From contig CM048843.1 of the NCBI GenBank assembly GCA_026545765.1, positions 3,100,001 to 3,164,000 of the forward strand: a DNA stretch of 64,000 nt, written 5' to 3'. The DNA is from Plantago major (Eukaryota; Streptophyta; Magnoliopsida; Lamiales; Plantaginaceae). This document shows, piece by piece, positions 23,495 to 35,194 of the stretch. The translations under genes and the position numbers were made by a program. The notes below the pieces were generated by a model. That model was not told the origin of the DNA, searched no databases, and saw nothing but the letters and a program-made list of their open reading frames with translations. Numbering within the stretch: the stretch's first letter is position 1; every line of letters starts with the position of its first letter.

Positions 23495-23600
23495 TAGTAT
23501 CACCAGTGTATTAGACTCTCACGGCAACAATTTGGCCTTACCCTAATTAATTAATTCCGCCGCTACTCTATTTACGCCTTGCATTCATCACTCATTGCAC

Positions 23601-26600
23601 CATGACTACCAGCAGCTCTCAATCATCCACCGCTTCACCATCTCCTGTTTCCCTCACTGGTGGTGGTTCCTCCTCCACTGTGCCTCACCCGCTGTTGCTA
23701 CTATTAAAGTTCTTCTCACCCCTCATAATTATTCGGTTTGGCGTAACCATGTCCAAGCCCTTCTCAAGGGCTTCAAACTCTCATCATATGTTGATCCAAA
23801 GGTCAGTCCACATGTTAGTACATAACCAAATTTTGAATTCTGGGAACAACAAGACTCTCTACTTTTAGCTGCTATAACCGGTTCTCTGGAACCAGAAGTT
23901 GCTCCTATTGCGTCTTCGGCTAAGACCGCTGCAGAGGCTTGGGATATCTTGGCTCGTGTTTTTGCAAGCCGTTCTCGAGCACGTGTTATGCAATTGAAAA
24001 GCGATTTGGCAACAACTACTCTTGGTTCCAAGTCTGCCCGAGAGTACCTCAACTATATCAAGTCTAAGGTTGATGAACTTTCCTTGGTTGATATCCCCTT
24101 GTCTGATGATGATATTGCTCTCTATGTGTTGAATGGACTTGGTCCAGCTTACAGAAACTTGGCTGCTGCAATTCGTTCATTGCCCATGCCTGTCTCATTC
24201 GCTGATTTGTGTGATAAAGTACTTGCTGAAGAAGAATATAACACACGGCTGGACTCAGCAACATCCAACCTTGTTGCAACAGCAAATGTTGCCGCTACAC
24301 ACCGCTCATACAAATCCAACAGAGGAGGGGCTCCGAACAATAACCGAAATTACAGGAAAGGTCATAACAACAACAGTTGCAATTTTCAAGGAGCCAATAA
24401 TAACAGGGGTCGCTTTAACAACTATAGGGGCAATTCTAGTGGCCATGCCAACACCAGTTCTGTGGAAGAAGAAATTGTTTGCCAGTGGTGTACAAAACCA
24501 GGACATGCTGCACCAAGATGCCGCCAACTACAACAGATACAAGCTAACTTTGTGCAGTCACCTAATCGCGGTCCTCAGTGGTTAATGGACTCGGGCGCTT
24601 CTCACAGCTTAGCATCTGACCTGAATAACATGACAATTCACTCAGAATATGATGGAACAGAAGAAGTCCATTTGGCTGATGGTTCTACACTACCTATAAC
24701 TCACACTGGTATGGCTATAATTTCTACTCCACATTGTAATTTTACAGTCCCTAATACATTATGTGTGCCTGCTGCCAAGAAAAATTTATTATCGGGGCAT
24801 CAGTTCACCAAAGCTAATAATGTCTCTGTTGAGTTTCATCCTTCTTATTTTAATGTTAAGGATCGAGTTACGGGGGCGCACCTTCTAAAAGGCCTTTGCA
24901 GTAATGGCATTTATCATATCCGACCACCTTCGTATTACATGAAATCAGAGGCTAATTTTTCTTTGCTTGGAGTCCGAACCACATCGAATGCTTGGCATGC
25001 TCGGCTAGGTCACCCAGCTTATCGTACTTGTCGCAATATTATTTCAAAATTTCATTTACCGCTTTCTCATAATGCTACTGCTTTGGAACATGATTGCACT
25101 ACTTGCCGCACTTGTAAGTCACATCGACTCTCTTTTGGTGAAACTTCATTGCGTTCGTTACACCCGTTGCAATTCCTTTATCTTTATGTATGGGGACCTG
25201 TGTCTGCATCTATAGATGGATTTCGATTTTATCTTTTGGTTGTGGATCATTACACTAAGTATTGTTGGTTATTCCCACTACGTGCTAAATCTGAAGTGGC
25301 TACTGTGTTTTCACAATTTAAACACTTGGTTGAGAAACAATTTGGAGAGCTTATAAAGAATGTTTATAGTGATAATGGTGGAGAGTTTGTTGCGTTGCGA
25401 TCTTTCTTTACTCAACACGGCATAAGTTGGCTTACTACTGCCCCATATACACCGGAACAGAATGGCACAGCCGAAAGACGACATCGCCACATCCTTGAAA
25501 CCGGACGATCTTCAGCATATTGGTCATTTGCGCTGCTCACTTCCATATACTTGATAAATCGCCTTCCTACGCCTGTCCTCGATGGTCGGAGTCCTTTTGA
25601 AGTGTTATTCAACAGACCTCCTAATTATCATAAACTACAAGTTTTTGGTTGTTTGTGTTTTCCGTGGCTCAAGCCTTATGCTACTGGGAAGTTAGATTAT
25701 CCATCACGTCCGTGTTTATTTCTCGGGTACTCAACTACCCAAAGTGCTTACAAATGCATGGACTTGAAAACCGAAAGAATTTATCTGTCCCGGCATGTCA
25801 GATTTTCTGAGCACCATTTTCCATCTAAACATGTCGCTGATCCAACCTCCACCAATTTTCGATCGGCACAGTCCAACTCGAGTCCATTATTTGTCTCAAA
25901 AGACTACCTTTGGTCTAAGCCCCTAAACTGAACCAGCAAGCTCCAGTAACTCCAACACACCAAATGACTCACACTCCCTCATCACAATCTTCCCCTGCAT
26001 ATTCCACATCAACAAACCTTGAGCCAATACCATTTCAGTTAGACTCTAACTCTCCAAACCCAACATCAGGTTCCTCTTCTCAACCCACACCACCAACACC
26101 TCTTGGTGCTTTGGCTCGTAGACACCAAATGTTAACTCGTGGTTGTCGTGGGATCTTTCAACCCAAAGTAAATGCAACATCCAAACATCCTCTTCCCCCG
26201 GATATTGAACCGAGCAGTGTATCTCAAGCCTTATCGGATCCTCGCTGGCGTGATGCTATGTCAAGTGAGTTCACTGCACTACTTCACCATGGCACTTGGG
26301 AACTTGTTCCTCCTCCTCCTGGGGCTAATATAATTGGATGTAAGTGGGTTTTTACTATCAAGGGCCGCCCCGATGGTTCGGTTGATCGCTATAAAGCGAG
26401 ACTTGTCGCTAAGGGGTTTCATCAACGTCCGAGGATTGATTATCAGGAAACATTTAGCCCTGTCGTTAAGCCGGTGACAATCCGAACAGTCCTTTCCATC
26501 TCTCTTATGTTTGGGTGGCCTCTTCGCCAAATGGATGTTAGCAATGCCTTTCTTCATGGCACTTTGGATGATCCTGTCTATATGTCTCAACCCCCCGTGT

Positions 26601-27754
26601 TTATTGATTTGGAATCTCCTCGTCATGTGTGTCGTCTTTGTAAGTCGTTATATGGTCTCCGACAAGCTCCGCGGGCTTGGTATGAGGCCCTCAGTTCTGC
26701 TCTTGTCGAATTTGGGTTTGAACAATCTTTGGCCGATACGTCTTTATTTACTTTCCATCATGAATCAGTGCATTTGTTTCTACTTGTATATGTTGATGAT
26801 CTTATTTTGACATGATCTAGTTCATCACATATATCAACTCTTGTACAACATTTGCAACGGAAGTTTGCAATTAAGGACTTGGGCCAACTCTCATACTTTC
26901 TTGGCATTGAGGTGGCAGCTTGTCAAGAAGGATTGTTTCTTTCACAACATAAATACACGGTTGATTTACTTCGAAGACACAACATGGATGGGGCTAAGCC
27001 AATTAGTACTCCAATGCATTCAAAGCCACCAGGTTCTGTAGGTGAACCTACTGATGTGACCGAATATCGCCGAGCTATTGGCGGGCTGCAATACCTTACA
27101 CTCACGCGGCCTGATATTGCCTTCACCGTTAACCGCCTGGCTCAATCTATGGCAAATCCTACTACACATGATTGGATGTTGGTTAAACGACTATTCCGTT
27201 ACCTTAAGGGTACCCTTCATCACGGCTTATTGCTTTGACGGCCGAAGACATTATCTATCACTGCTTATTCTGACTCAGATTTTGGTGGAAGTCCTAGCGA
27301 TGGGCGATCGACTTCGGCGTATATGGTTTTCTTAGGACCAAATCCAGTTTCTTGGCGTTCTCAGAAACAATCTGGGGTGGCCCGCTCTTCCACTGAAGCG
27401 GAATATCGTGCTTTAGCGACTGCTGCTGCGGAAGTATGTTGGATTCGCCATCTATTTCGTGATCTTCGGCTACTTCCGCCCAACCCGCCGCGCTTGTTGT
27501 GTGATAATATAAGTGCTACTAAACTTGCCTTACATCCAGTTCTTCACTCACGTATGAAGCATATTACTATTGATATTCACTTTCTTCGTGATCTTACGAA
27601 TAAAAGAATTCTAGAGGTTTCTCATGTGCATACACTTGATCAGTTGGCGGATCTCCTGACCAAGTCTCTTCCCCGCTCACGGTTTGAGACCCTTCGTTCC
27701 AAAATCTCTGTTGCTGACGGAACATCAATTTTGCGGGGGCGTATTAAGGAATGA
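23601..27754 (+). pseudogene. Copia Gag-Pol (Gag, protease, integrase, RT, RNase H), degenerate
   Basis: Frame pieces in order: an N-terminal Gag with HNYSVWRNHVQALL near 23720-23770; the Gag core and zinc knuckle CQWCTKPGHAAPRC (near 24480); protease WLMDSGASHS (near 24580); integrase zinc finger WHARLGHP...CRTCKSH (25000-25130) and catalytic core with DNGGEF and PEQNGTAERRHRHI (25370-25480); RVT_2 reverse transcriptase from about 26200 with YVDDLIL (26790-26812); RNase H with AYSDSDFGG (27262) and SSTEAEY (27390). Breaks: a frameshift near 23700, and stops near 23823, 25929, 26813 and 27236. The first integrase acid, usual in the DVWGP motif, is Tyr here (LYVWGP, about 25186). It cannot be expressed as one active polyprotein. 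Confidence 0.9.
27733..27741 (+). other. Polypurine tract of the Copia element
   Basis: GCGGGGGCG lies immediately before the 3' LTR start, the position where plus-strand DNA synthesis is primed. Confidence 0.6.
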
Positions 27755-27900
27755 TTTTATATTGATACATAATATCAAAATCATGATTCATTACTGTAAA
27801 TAAATATATTGAGTATCCTCTAGATACTTCTGTTAGGATGTATATAAATCAATGTATCCACAGTATGTCAATTAAGAAAATACACTTTCATAATTCTATA
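27742..27900 (+). repeat. 3' LTR of the Copia element
   Basis: Intact 159-bp LTR, followed by the CTATA TSD (27901-27905). It preserves the uninterrupted sequence TTGATACATAATATC that the Helitron split in the 5' copy. Confidence 0.9.
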
Positions 27901-29436
27901 CTATACTCCTATCTGCTACTCACATCAAATGATATCAGCTCGAGGAACATCTGATGACCAAGATAAACCGAAATCATCTTAATGGAATGAATCGAATTAC
28001 AGAAAAGCATCATTTCGAAACTTTAGGCCATCCGCATAATGATTCTCACATTACTACAAGTGTTAAGTGTCAAACCAATCCGCATATTGAATATCACTCA
28101 CATGTCACTATGAAAAGGAGTACTTAAACATCTTCATTACGATGCCATAACTCAGAAGTCAGATCCCACAAGTATGTTCAATTTAAATCAGTTCCAAGCA
28201 CTATTCCAACATGTTTAGGCGGGTTTTTTGTTCTGATATATTGCATCCTTTTACTCTCCAAACTGTTATGCAAACTTCGATTTTTTAGAGCTAGAAGATA
28301 GAATACTGGACCTTAACGTAGCCACAATTAATGGAGATTTACTTGGTTCTTCTTCTCTATCTGTATTACATGCCAGAGAACAATTGTACAGTGTTCACTC
28401 AACAATTAGGGCAGAGATTTGACATATAACAGCTTCTTGTAATGCAAGTATGCAACCATCCCCTATTAGCACCGAGTTTATATATAGGCTTCTACATATG
28501 CAAAGTAAACGCTATCTGCATATGCTACAACTGAAGTCAAGAAATACAGAAGCTATCAAGTTAATGGTGTGATACCTGTAGCATGCATGAAAATCCTTGA
28601 GATGCTTCTCGGTTCTTGTTTCATTTGATCCAAAGCTTCATGGTAACTCATATTGGGGAGACAAGAAACTCCGAGTGGCATAACATTATCCCTGGTTATC
28701 GAGTGGATGCAAAGTGCAAACACCATGGAATCATCGATCCAGAAACCCTGCAGATGTTAAAGGCTTGCTGAAGGGAATATTATTGCCTCATATGAAAGAA
28801 AAGATATGGGGGAGAGACTCTCCAACAGTTAGAATGTAGTATAATAAAGTAAACACCATCCTCTAGCCATAAAGAAATTATGCATACGCTATATGGCATC
28901 AAGAAACATTATTCCAACACAATTAGTTACAATGTTTCAGAAAAATGAGAGAAAATTAATGGCATCCCCAGGAAAATACGTGAACTTGAATAAGCAAGAA
29001 TAGATAAACAATGATACCAAGGTAGGCAACCAGTTGCAATCAAAATTAGAAGAAAGAGGTACTCATTACAAATCAAATATCTGTAGAATGCAAAAGGTAC
29101 AAAGAAAATTTTGCATTTGTAATATTCCAAAGAACAGCAGCAGTCCCAAATGCCAGTGCCCACATGCTAACTTGAGAAACGGACGACAAAACTATCATAT
29201 GAAAAACTACATCACGAAATTTGACTTAACCATAAATCTCCATGCCCAGCGCCGACTAAATATTACTTGATGCGCGCAAACAAGGATAGACAGAAACAAC
29301 ATTGCTCAATTGTAGCAGGTGACAACACGGTAAGGATCCGAAGCAATAGCCACAACAACAAGCTTCTCTCCCAGAAATCTCATATTCTTGATTTACACAT
29401 ACTGAGTCAGCTACATCTTTTCTAGACAGTCACTTC
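27901..29436. other. Region downstream of the Copia element, mostly non-coding
   Basis: No long frames. The only segment that looks exonic is 28577-28748 on the minus strand (listed separately). The rest is AT-rich with no repeats recognised. Confidence 0.4.
28577..28748 (-). other. Candidate orphan exon of unknown function
   Basis: On the minus strand a 172-bp segment is bounded by an acceptor-like CTGCAG and a donor-like GTATCA. It is open in one frame: GFWIDDSMVFALCIHSITR, then DNVMPLGVSCLPNM and HEALDQMKQEPRSISRIF. The residue mix looks like a real soluble protein, but no family was recognised. It could be a gene relic or an exon of a gene whose other exons are too short to see. Confidence 0.35.
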
Positions 29437-30225
29437 CTATATTGCACTACTAGCAGTCTTCCCGATGAATTCTTCACCAACATGACTTACATTCGGAGCA
29501 ACAAACTTCTTAAGGAACGTTTCATCGCTCATTTGGCAAAGTGTTGAAAGACACCTCCATTTTTCAATTATACCCCTCTTCTCCAACACCTTCAAGACAT
29601 GAATTCACGGTCTATACCTCTTTTCAACACTGACCATAAGTGACATAGGGCAGTTAACTATACACGACATATCATATTTCCCTGTTTCAAGAAGAACCTC
29701 TTTTGCTTTCTTTATTTTCGGCATTGATACACTCAGTGCAATAGGTGTACTCCTCAATACTCTCGATATATCATCTTCTGAAAACCCCATATCCATAAAG
29801 CTCTTCAGCTTAAGTTTCATCAGACATTGTTGAAACAGCCGAAACAGCATAGATGAAGGTGAATTGCAAAATTCGTCCTTTAAGTGATAATCCTTTGCGA
29901 TTTTGGTCCTAAGTGTCTTTTGATTCCCGAAATTGGTCTGAGGACCGTATAACATAGAAACGGCTGAGTTGGACACCAAATCGGCTAATTTGGACACACA
30001 TGGCACAATCTTTGAACTTAAAGAAAAATTAAAAAGAAATTTAAAAAAATTCACCATGGAAGAAGCTTCCATGGCATGACAGTTAATTTCTGCCATGGCC
30101 GATCTGCCATGTAGTTTCCATGGCAGATCGGAGCTTCCATGGGTGGAAGCTCCACCACCTCCGTCCTCCACTTCTGCCCCACCCCTCCGCCTCCCACCAC
30201 CCGCAACCACCCCACCACACCACCG

Positions 30226-30440
30226 ACCAGATCCGCCACCACACCACCGACCAGATCCGCCATCACCCCCACCTCTCTGCCACCACCACCGACCAGATCT
30301 GCCATCACCCCCACCTCTCTGCCACCACACCACCGACCAGATCCGCCATCACCCCCACCTCTGCCACCACACCACACCACCGACCAGATCCGCCATCACC
30401 CCCATCTCTCTGCCACCACCACCACCGACCTACCACCACT
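30226..30440. repeat. C-rich minisatellite in the Mutator-like MITE
   Basis: Repeats of ACCACCGACCAGATCCGCC(A)TCACCCCCACCTCTCTGCC with GACCAG at 30234, 30249, 30291, 30335 and 30382, so units are about 15-47 bp. The minus strand is strongly G-rich. ORFs through it are low-complexity Pro/Thr/His or Gly-rich strings. Confidence 0.85.
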
Positions 30441-30652
30441 GCCTCCAGATCCGTCCACGACTAATCCTCCACCTCCCTGCCTCTACTAACTACCCACCAC
30501 CACCGTATCCGGCAAGAAGAAGACGGAGAAGAAAAATGAAGCCCCTCAAAGATCCGTCAGATCTGAAGGAACTCCGTTCAAGACCCTTTGAAGTGAGGTG
30601 ATTGGCTTCCATGGACATGGGAGCTTCTACCAAGCTTCTATGGCAGAAATGC

Positions 30653-30688
<36 letters not shown>

Positions 30689-30692
30689 TTTA

Positions 30693-30800
30693 GGCTCTGT
30701 TTTCTTCAACTGAAAACTCATTCAGTTCAGTTCTGCTTAGTTATATTTTATACTACAATTCAGTTCAGTTCAGAAAATTGCAGTTGAAGAGAACAGAGCC
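30693..30800. mobile_element. Tourist-like MITE, copy 1 (108 bp)
   Basis: Flanked by TTA (30690-30692 and 30801-30803). It starts GGCTCTGTTTTCTTCAACTG and ends CAGTTGAAGAGAACAGAGCC, near-perfect inverted ends. Most of the element is self-complementary (CAGTTCAGTTC against GAACTGAACTG). A second copy is at 40302-40409. Confidence 0.85.
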
Positions 30801-31593
30801 TTACTTTCCCATACAACTTAATTCGTCCAAGTCAGCAAGGGACCAAAATCGCCAACTTAATTCGTCCAAGTCATGAATCCAATCAGCAAATGACCAAAAT
30901 CGCAGAGAGAAACCGTGGAAAAACCTTCTAGAACGTCCTATTTGGGCGTATTTTGCTAGTATGGAAACCGTAGGGATTGTAATTGCAAAGGATTGTCACT
31001 TAAAGTATCAATATTGCAATTCACCCGCATAGATGAACATCTTGGAAGTCCTCTCAACACCCATCTTGTCAAGCTTGTGAACACATTTCCTAATTGTTTC
31101 AGGTTTACCCCTGAATAAACGAGACAAACGAGTATATAGAAGTCTATTAATCTGCTCCGTGGATAATCCACAGCTCTTGAGGAATTCAATGTTTGGCAAC
31201 AGAGTCTTCGCTAGATTTACATAAAACAAGTGGTTACATTTCTTTATAAGTTTCATAACATGCTCATTCGATCCCAACAAGCGCCTCAACAAAGACAATG
31301 CGAGGATGATAGTGTCTGTTCGATGACCCAGAATCTGGTAATCAAGTCCAACAACCTCAGCAGCCTCACATTGAGAAAAGCCGAGTTCCTGAAAAATCTT
31401 CAATTTGGGCTTAACACTCCTTTCAAGACACCGAGACAGCAAATCAGTTTGTCTAGCGATTCTCTCTAATTGAGTTCGGGAGAAGCCCTTGTCTTTAAAG
31501 TAAGAAAGCAGTAACTCAGGGTTATGTGGATTTCTCATATAAGATGAAGTAGAAGCAACCTTGGAAGCTAGCTAATTCGGGAGATAAATTGTA

Positions 31594-31850
31594 CTCCCTC
31601 CATTTCAAAGAAAGTGTTACATTTTGACTTTGACCGGTCAACTGTCTTCGAGTTTGACCACAAATTGCTCATAAACGATAATAATAAATAATTTAATAAA
31701 ATCATATAATAAAATTTTAATTACTAAATTTTCATTATATAATTTTAATAATTTATTTATTAATATCGTTTAAGAGTAAATTGTGGTCAAACGCGGAGAC
31801 AGTTGACCGTAAAATAGTAAAATGTAACACTTTTTCTGAAATTGAGGGAG
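31594..31850. mobile_element. Stowaway-type MITE
   Basis: Flanked by TA (31592-31593 and 31851-31852). Ends CTCCCTCCATTTCA.. and ..TGAAATTGAGGGAG are inverted, and the inverted repeat extends inward (TTTGACCGGTCAACTGTCT against the complement near 31795-31815). It is non-coding and lies just upstream of the mTERF start. Confidence 0.85.
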
Positions 31851-31899
31851 TACTTGTCAACAAATAACTCAGGGCTTGCAATAATCAGATTTAACAAAA

Positions 31900-32749
31900 A
31901 TGAATTGCAATTGGCCCCCCTCTTGTTTGTTTAACACTCCATTTATATCCCTAAATTTTATTATAAATTCAAATTAACCCATATTTCTTTTTTCCTATTC
32001 AATTTAAATCAAAACAAATTGCAATAAGGCCTCTTTTAATTCTTTTACTTCACAAATCCTTCAATTTTTTTGTTTTTATTTTTTTATGTTTTTCTCCATG
32101 AATTAATTGAATGGAGCCTTGAATAGCTCCTCCGAAAATGGAGTTGTTGAAGCTCCATTAATGGTGGAGTCAACATCTCCATTTTTCGAAGTTGTTCAAG
32201 CTCCATTAAGGGGCGCTTCAACAACTTCGTTAACGGAGCTGTTTAGCTCCATTTATGGTGGAGGTCAATGTTCCATCAATGGAGCGCGACTCGGGCTACA
32301 ATTGAGCCCGATTCGGGCTCCATTGATGGAACATTGACCTCCATTGATGGAGTTTCAATGGTGAAAAAATTTCGAAGTTTTTAAAAATTAAGGATTAGGA
32401 TTTAGTGAGAGTTGAATGTAAATTTTGTGTTGATGACGAATATACTTATCATATGAAAAAAAATGAATTTGATGATGAAGAATAAGAAGAATAATATAAT
32501 GGTGAAAGATAAAGGTTTGATGAAGAAGAAGATGAAATGAAAGAGTAAATTGTTTTGGGTCAATTGTGAGATTTTGATAAACTTAAAAGGGTTTTATGTG
32601 CAATTTATATTTTAATTATCCACATGTAAATGATATAATCAGCTGGTCAACGCAAAAAATCGATTTTGAACAAAAATGTTATTGTTCAAATCAGATAGAC
32701 TAAACTGTTATTACGAGATTTATTAGGGGGACCCAGTGTAATTTGCCCA
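31900..32749. mobile_element. Probable Mutator-like MITE with a TCCATT palindromic core
   Basis: Inverted ends are recognisable (TGAATTGCAATTGGCCCCCC at the left; GGGCAAATTACACTGGGTCCCCC, read in complement, at the right). The core (32105-32350) repeats GGAGCT, GCTCCATTAATGG and CCATTGATGGAG in both orientations. No clear TSD, so the boundaries are approximate. Confidence 0.55.
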
Positions 32750-32951
32750 AAAAAGAAAAAAACATTAATCCAATGGCCGATGATAATGCCAGAGCACAAA
32801 TCATATTGCCAAGCAATTTTAGCTATTTAACAATTATGACACTTTTTGTAACACATATTAAATCTATAAAAGGAAAATTGATTTGGCATTATTATTTGCC
32901 TAATCCAATTAATGGGGGTAAGTCAATCGAACTCATACTCCTACATACAAA

Positions 32952-33263
32952 GGCTTTGTTTAGCACAAGCTTATCAGCTCGATGAGCTTATTTTCGTAAT
33001 AAGTCTGTTACGTGAACGTCCAGTTGGTAGCTGATAAGTTAGCTGATCTGATAAGCTTGTCCAGGAAACTTATTAAAAAAAATAAGCTAGCCGATTTGTT
33101 TTTACATACCATATTTAGCAAATCAGCTAGTTTATCAGCTAATTGATTTACTGAACACTTTTATAAAAAATAACTAGTTTATCAGCTACTCAATCAGCTA
33201 CCAGCTAGCTTATCATCTATCAGTTACGAGCTACCTTATCAGCTAGTTTTGCTAAACAGAGTC
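32952..33263. mobile_element. MITE rich in AGCTGATAAGCT motifs
   Basis: The ends GGCTTTGTTTAGCA and (complement of the right end) GACTCTGTTTAGCA are inverted. The body consists of TTATCAGCTA/TAGCTGATAA motifs. No TSD found. A related block without clean ends lies at 33465-33640. hAT-type is a guess from the terminus style. Confidence 0.5.
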
Positions 33264-33464
33264 AAACCAATCACAAACTTAAGTTCGAGCTTTATCTGCC
33301 TTCATAATCAAGTTTGAGTTCATATCTTATCGAACTCATACTCGTAAATTAAATTAATTATTATTTTCTCGAACCAACATCTTTATAAACAATTGGACTT
33401 TTTATTAGTTTTAAAAACTAACATGTTCCTTGATTTTTTTAGACATAATATATGTACGTGTGAA

Positions 33465-33640
33465 AAAGTTATTAACTAGCTGAAAAGCTAGCTGGTAGAA
33501 TATAAACTAGCTGCTAGCTGATTAACTAGTTGGTAACTGATAAGTTAGCTGATTAGGTAGCTGATTAACTAGCTTATAAGCTGGCTGATTTTAATGTACG
33601 TGTTTAGCAAATTAGCTGATAAGCTAGCTGGTATTTTGTA
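33465..33640. repeat. Second block of TAGCTGATAAGCTAGCTG motifs
   Basis: Dense repeats of AGCTAGCTG, AGCTGATTAACTAG and TGTTTAGCAAATTAGCTGA, as in the neighbouring MITE; probably a rearranged relative. Confidence 0.5.
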
Positions 33641-34251
33641 AAATGACATATAAGGACATTACTCTTATTTTTATTTTATTTTAAATTTTTTTATCGTATA
33701 ATTAGTCTATATATTTTTTAAAATAATAGTACATTACATTTTATTTAAATATATACTCAATGTATTTTTCACCGCCACTTTAATAACGTCATTAAAAAAT
33801 TACAAGGAGTTGAAAGAAATATTCGTGAGAATTCTAACTTAATAAGAAAAAGAATCGGTAATGGATGTACAGTAAACATGTGTGCATTTCAAAGAGAGAC
33901 AGATGAATTAAAAGTATAAAAATATAATAACAATTGATTTTTTTCTATTTTATTTATTTTTAGGTTAGAGACATTTGTGAAATGAAAAGATAAGAAGGAA
34001 CTTTTCTTTTTTTAAAAGTTAAAGTTGGTTAGTTTCTGAACCAGCTAACTTTTCAGAGAGCTTAAGATTCACGAGATTTTTATTAGTCAATGGTGAAAGA
34101 AGCTTTTGAAACTGAAAAGTTAGTACAGAGAGTTTGTTCACTTTTTACACCATAATGAAGGTATAGTTTCATAATATAAAAATTTTAAGCCAACAATTTT
34201 GAGTTTTGTTTTACCTCCCCTAATAGGAAGTTATGCATGAAAGTATAAAAG
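33641..34251. other. Intergenic, no gene seen
   Basis: AT-rich DNA without meaningful ORFs or recognised repeats. Confidence 0.4.
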
Positions 34252-34731
34252 AGTGTTTGGTTCTATATTTCAATTGAGTTAATTCAACTCCAATTGAATT
34301 TGATCAATTTTTCTTATTTGGCTCCCAATTGCTATATTCAATTCCAATTTAGTTACTATTCAAATACACATTCTCATATTTAAATACCCTATAAAACATA
34401 TAAATATTACTTCCAATCGTCACCATGTTTCCCATTTTGACTTTTATTAATTGCTTTTTAACTTTGACTATTTAATCTTAAACAAAAATGTAAAATGTTC
34501 AATTAAATTATATTTTGAAACTTTAGGGAGTAAAGTTTCACAATATAATTTTATTAAAATTTTTACATTTGCGGTTTAAGATTAATTCGAAGTTAAAATG
34601 ATTGATCGTAAAAATCGAAATAAACATGAAATCAATTTAACACCAAACACAAAACACACAATTCAACTCGAATTGAATTACTATTCATCAATTCCTAATT
34701 GAATTTAGTATTGAATATAGAACCAAACACT
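34252..34731. mobile_element. MITE with AGTGTTTGGTTCTATATT ends
   Basis: Starts AGTGTTTGGTTCTATATTTC and ends with its complement (GAATATAGAACCAAACACT), and the ends extend inward as AATT-rich inverted repeats. The middle (34405-34620) contains an old inverted structure with TTTGACTTTTA and TTTGACTATTTAATCTTAA that may be a decayed Stowaway. No unambiguous TSD. Confidence 0.6.
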
Positions 34732-34976
34732 ATTTACAATTTGGATTGGGCCATTGAATAATCATGTGAATTGGACAACAGGCGATATTATTGATATCCG
34801 AAATTTCCTATTTTCCCGTTTCTTCTTCCATTTTGTGATTTTATTTCGTGTGATTTCGATTTGCAAACTCCCTTTGTGAATTCTGTCTAGTGGCTAAACC
34901 TCCTCCAGGTATGTCCAGAGTTTCCTTCTACTATGTTAACGTATTTACAGAAGTAAAATAAACTTGACCGGAAGTA

Positions 34977-35194
34977 CTCCATCCGTTTTGTTTAAAGGTT
35001 TAATTTTTACCATTTCGGGAGTTTTTTTAAAAGTTTAACGTTTCTTTTTTTTAAATACTTTATTTCATACCTTATCTATTATCTCATTTACTTTTCCTAT
35101 TTTTCATCTTACTTTTTACAACTTACTTAATATTTTATTAAAATTTATATAAAATTAAAAGGTAAATCTTGTAAAAAAACGAGGAATGAGGGAG
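34977..35194. mobile_element. Stowaway-type MITE upstream of the NLR gene
   Basis: Flanked by TA (34975-34976 and 35195-35196). Ends CTCCATCCGTTTTGTTTAAA.. and ..GAATGAGGGAG. It lies 150 bp upstream of the NLR start codon, within the promoter or 5' leader. Confidence 0.78.

Larger units (their letters stand above)
15503..27900 (+). mobile_element. Ty1/Copia retrotransposon with its 5' LTR split by a Helitron
   Basis: The element is flanked by the 5-bp repeat CTATA (15498-15502 and 27901-27905). The 3' LTR is 159 bp (27742-27900). The 5' LTR consists of 28 bp (15503-15530) plus 131 bp (23364-23494), which together again make 159 bp and differ from the 3' LTR at only about three positions. The 7.8 kb between the two halves is a Helitron. 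LTR ends are TA...TA instead of the usual TG...CA. The internal gag-pol reads on the plus strand with several stops and shifts. Confidence 0.9.
29857..31027. mobile_element. Mutator-like MITE inside the mTERF coding sequence
   Basis: Flanked by GCATAGATGA (29847-29856 and 31028-31037), a 10-bp TSD in the Mutator range. The ends are inverted repeats: AGGTGAATTGCAAAATT..CTTTAAGTGATAATCCTTTG at the left, and its near-complement from GGGTGAATTGCAATATT at the right, for about 50 bp. The interior has CCATGG palindromes (30050-30150 and 30605-30650), a C-rich minisatellite, a poly-T tract (about 30657-30687) and a nested Tourist-like MITE. No transposase. Confidence 0.88.
29437..31538 (-). pseudogene. 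mTERF family gene, split by a Mutator-like insertion
   Basis: The minus strand encodes a plant mTERF protein, a family of helical-repeat nucleic-acid-binding factors that act in organelle gene expression. The N-terminal half (31538-31038) has tandem mTERF repeats, including LLLSYFKDKGFSRTQLERIA, LKIFQELGFSQCEAAEVVGL and FLKSCGLSTEQINRLLYTR. At FIYA the frame runs into a 1.17-kb insert with a 10-bp TSD. The C-terminal half resumes at 29856 with FIYAVSAVSTMSDET, then shifts frame by a small deletion (about 29815), continues with FMDMGFSEDDISRVLRSTP and YDMSCIVNCPMSLMVSVEKR, and meets a TGA at about 29605. The last part (VLKVLEKRGIIEKW to HVGEEFIGKTASSAI) ends at 29437. The start lacks the usual transit peptide region, and a Stowaway MITE begins 56 bp upstream, so the 5' end may also be lost. 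Confidence 0.88.

Noticed and set aside
30095..30601. Overlapping Pro/Thr/His-rich ORFs, and Gly/Trp-rich ORFs on the other strand
   Set aside because: All are readings of the C-rich minisatellite inside a MITE, in several frames at once, with no domain.
29897..30903. Inner GCGATTTTGGTC inverted pair considered as the MITE ends
   Set aside because: No TSD flanks these positions; the outer ends at 29857 and 31027 have a perfect 10-bp TSD and a longer inverted repeat.
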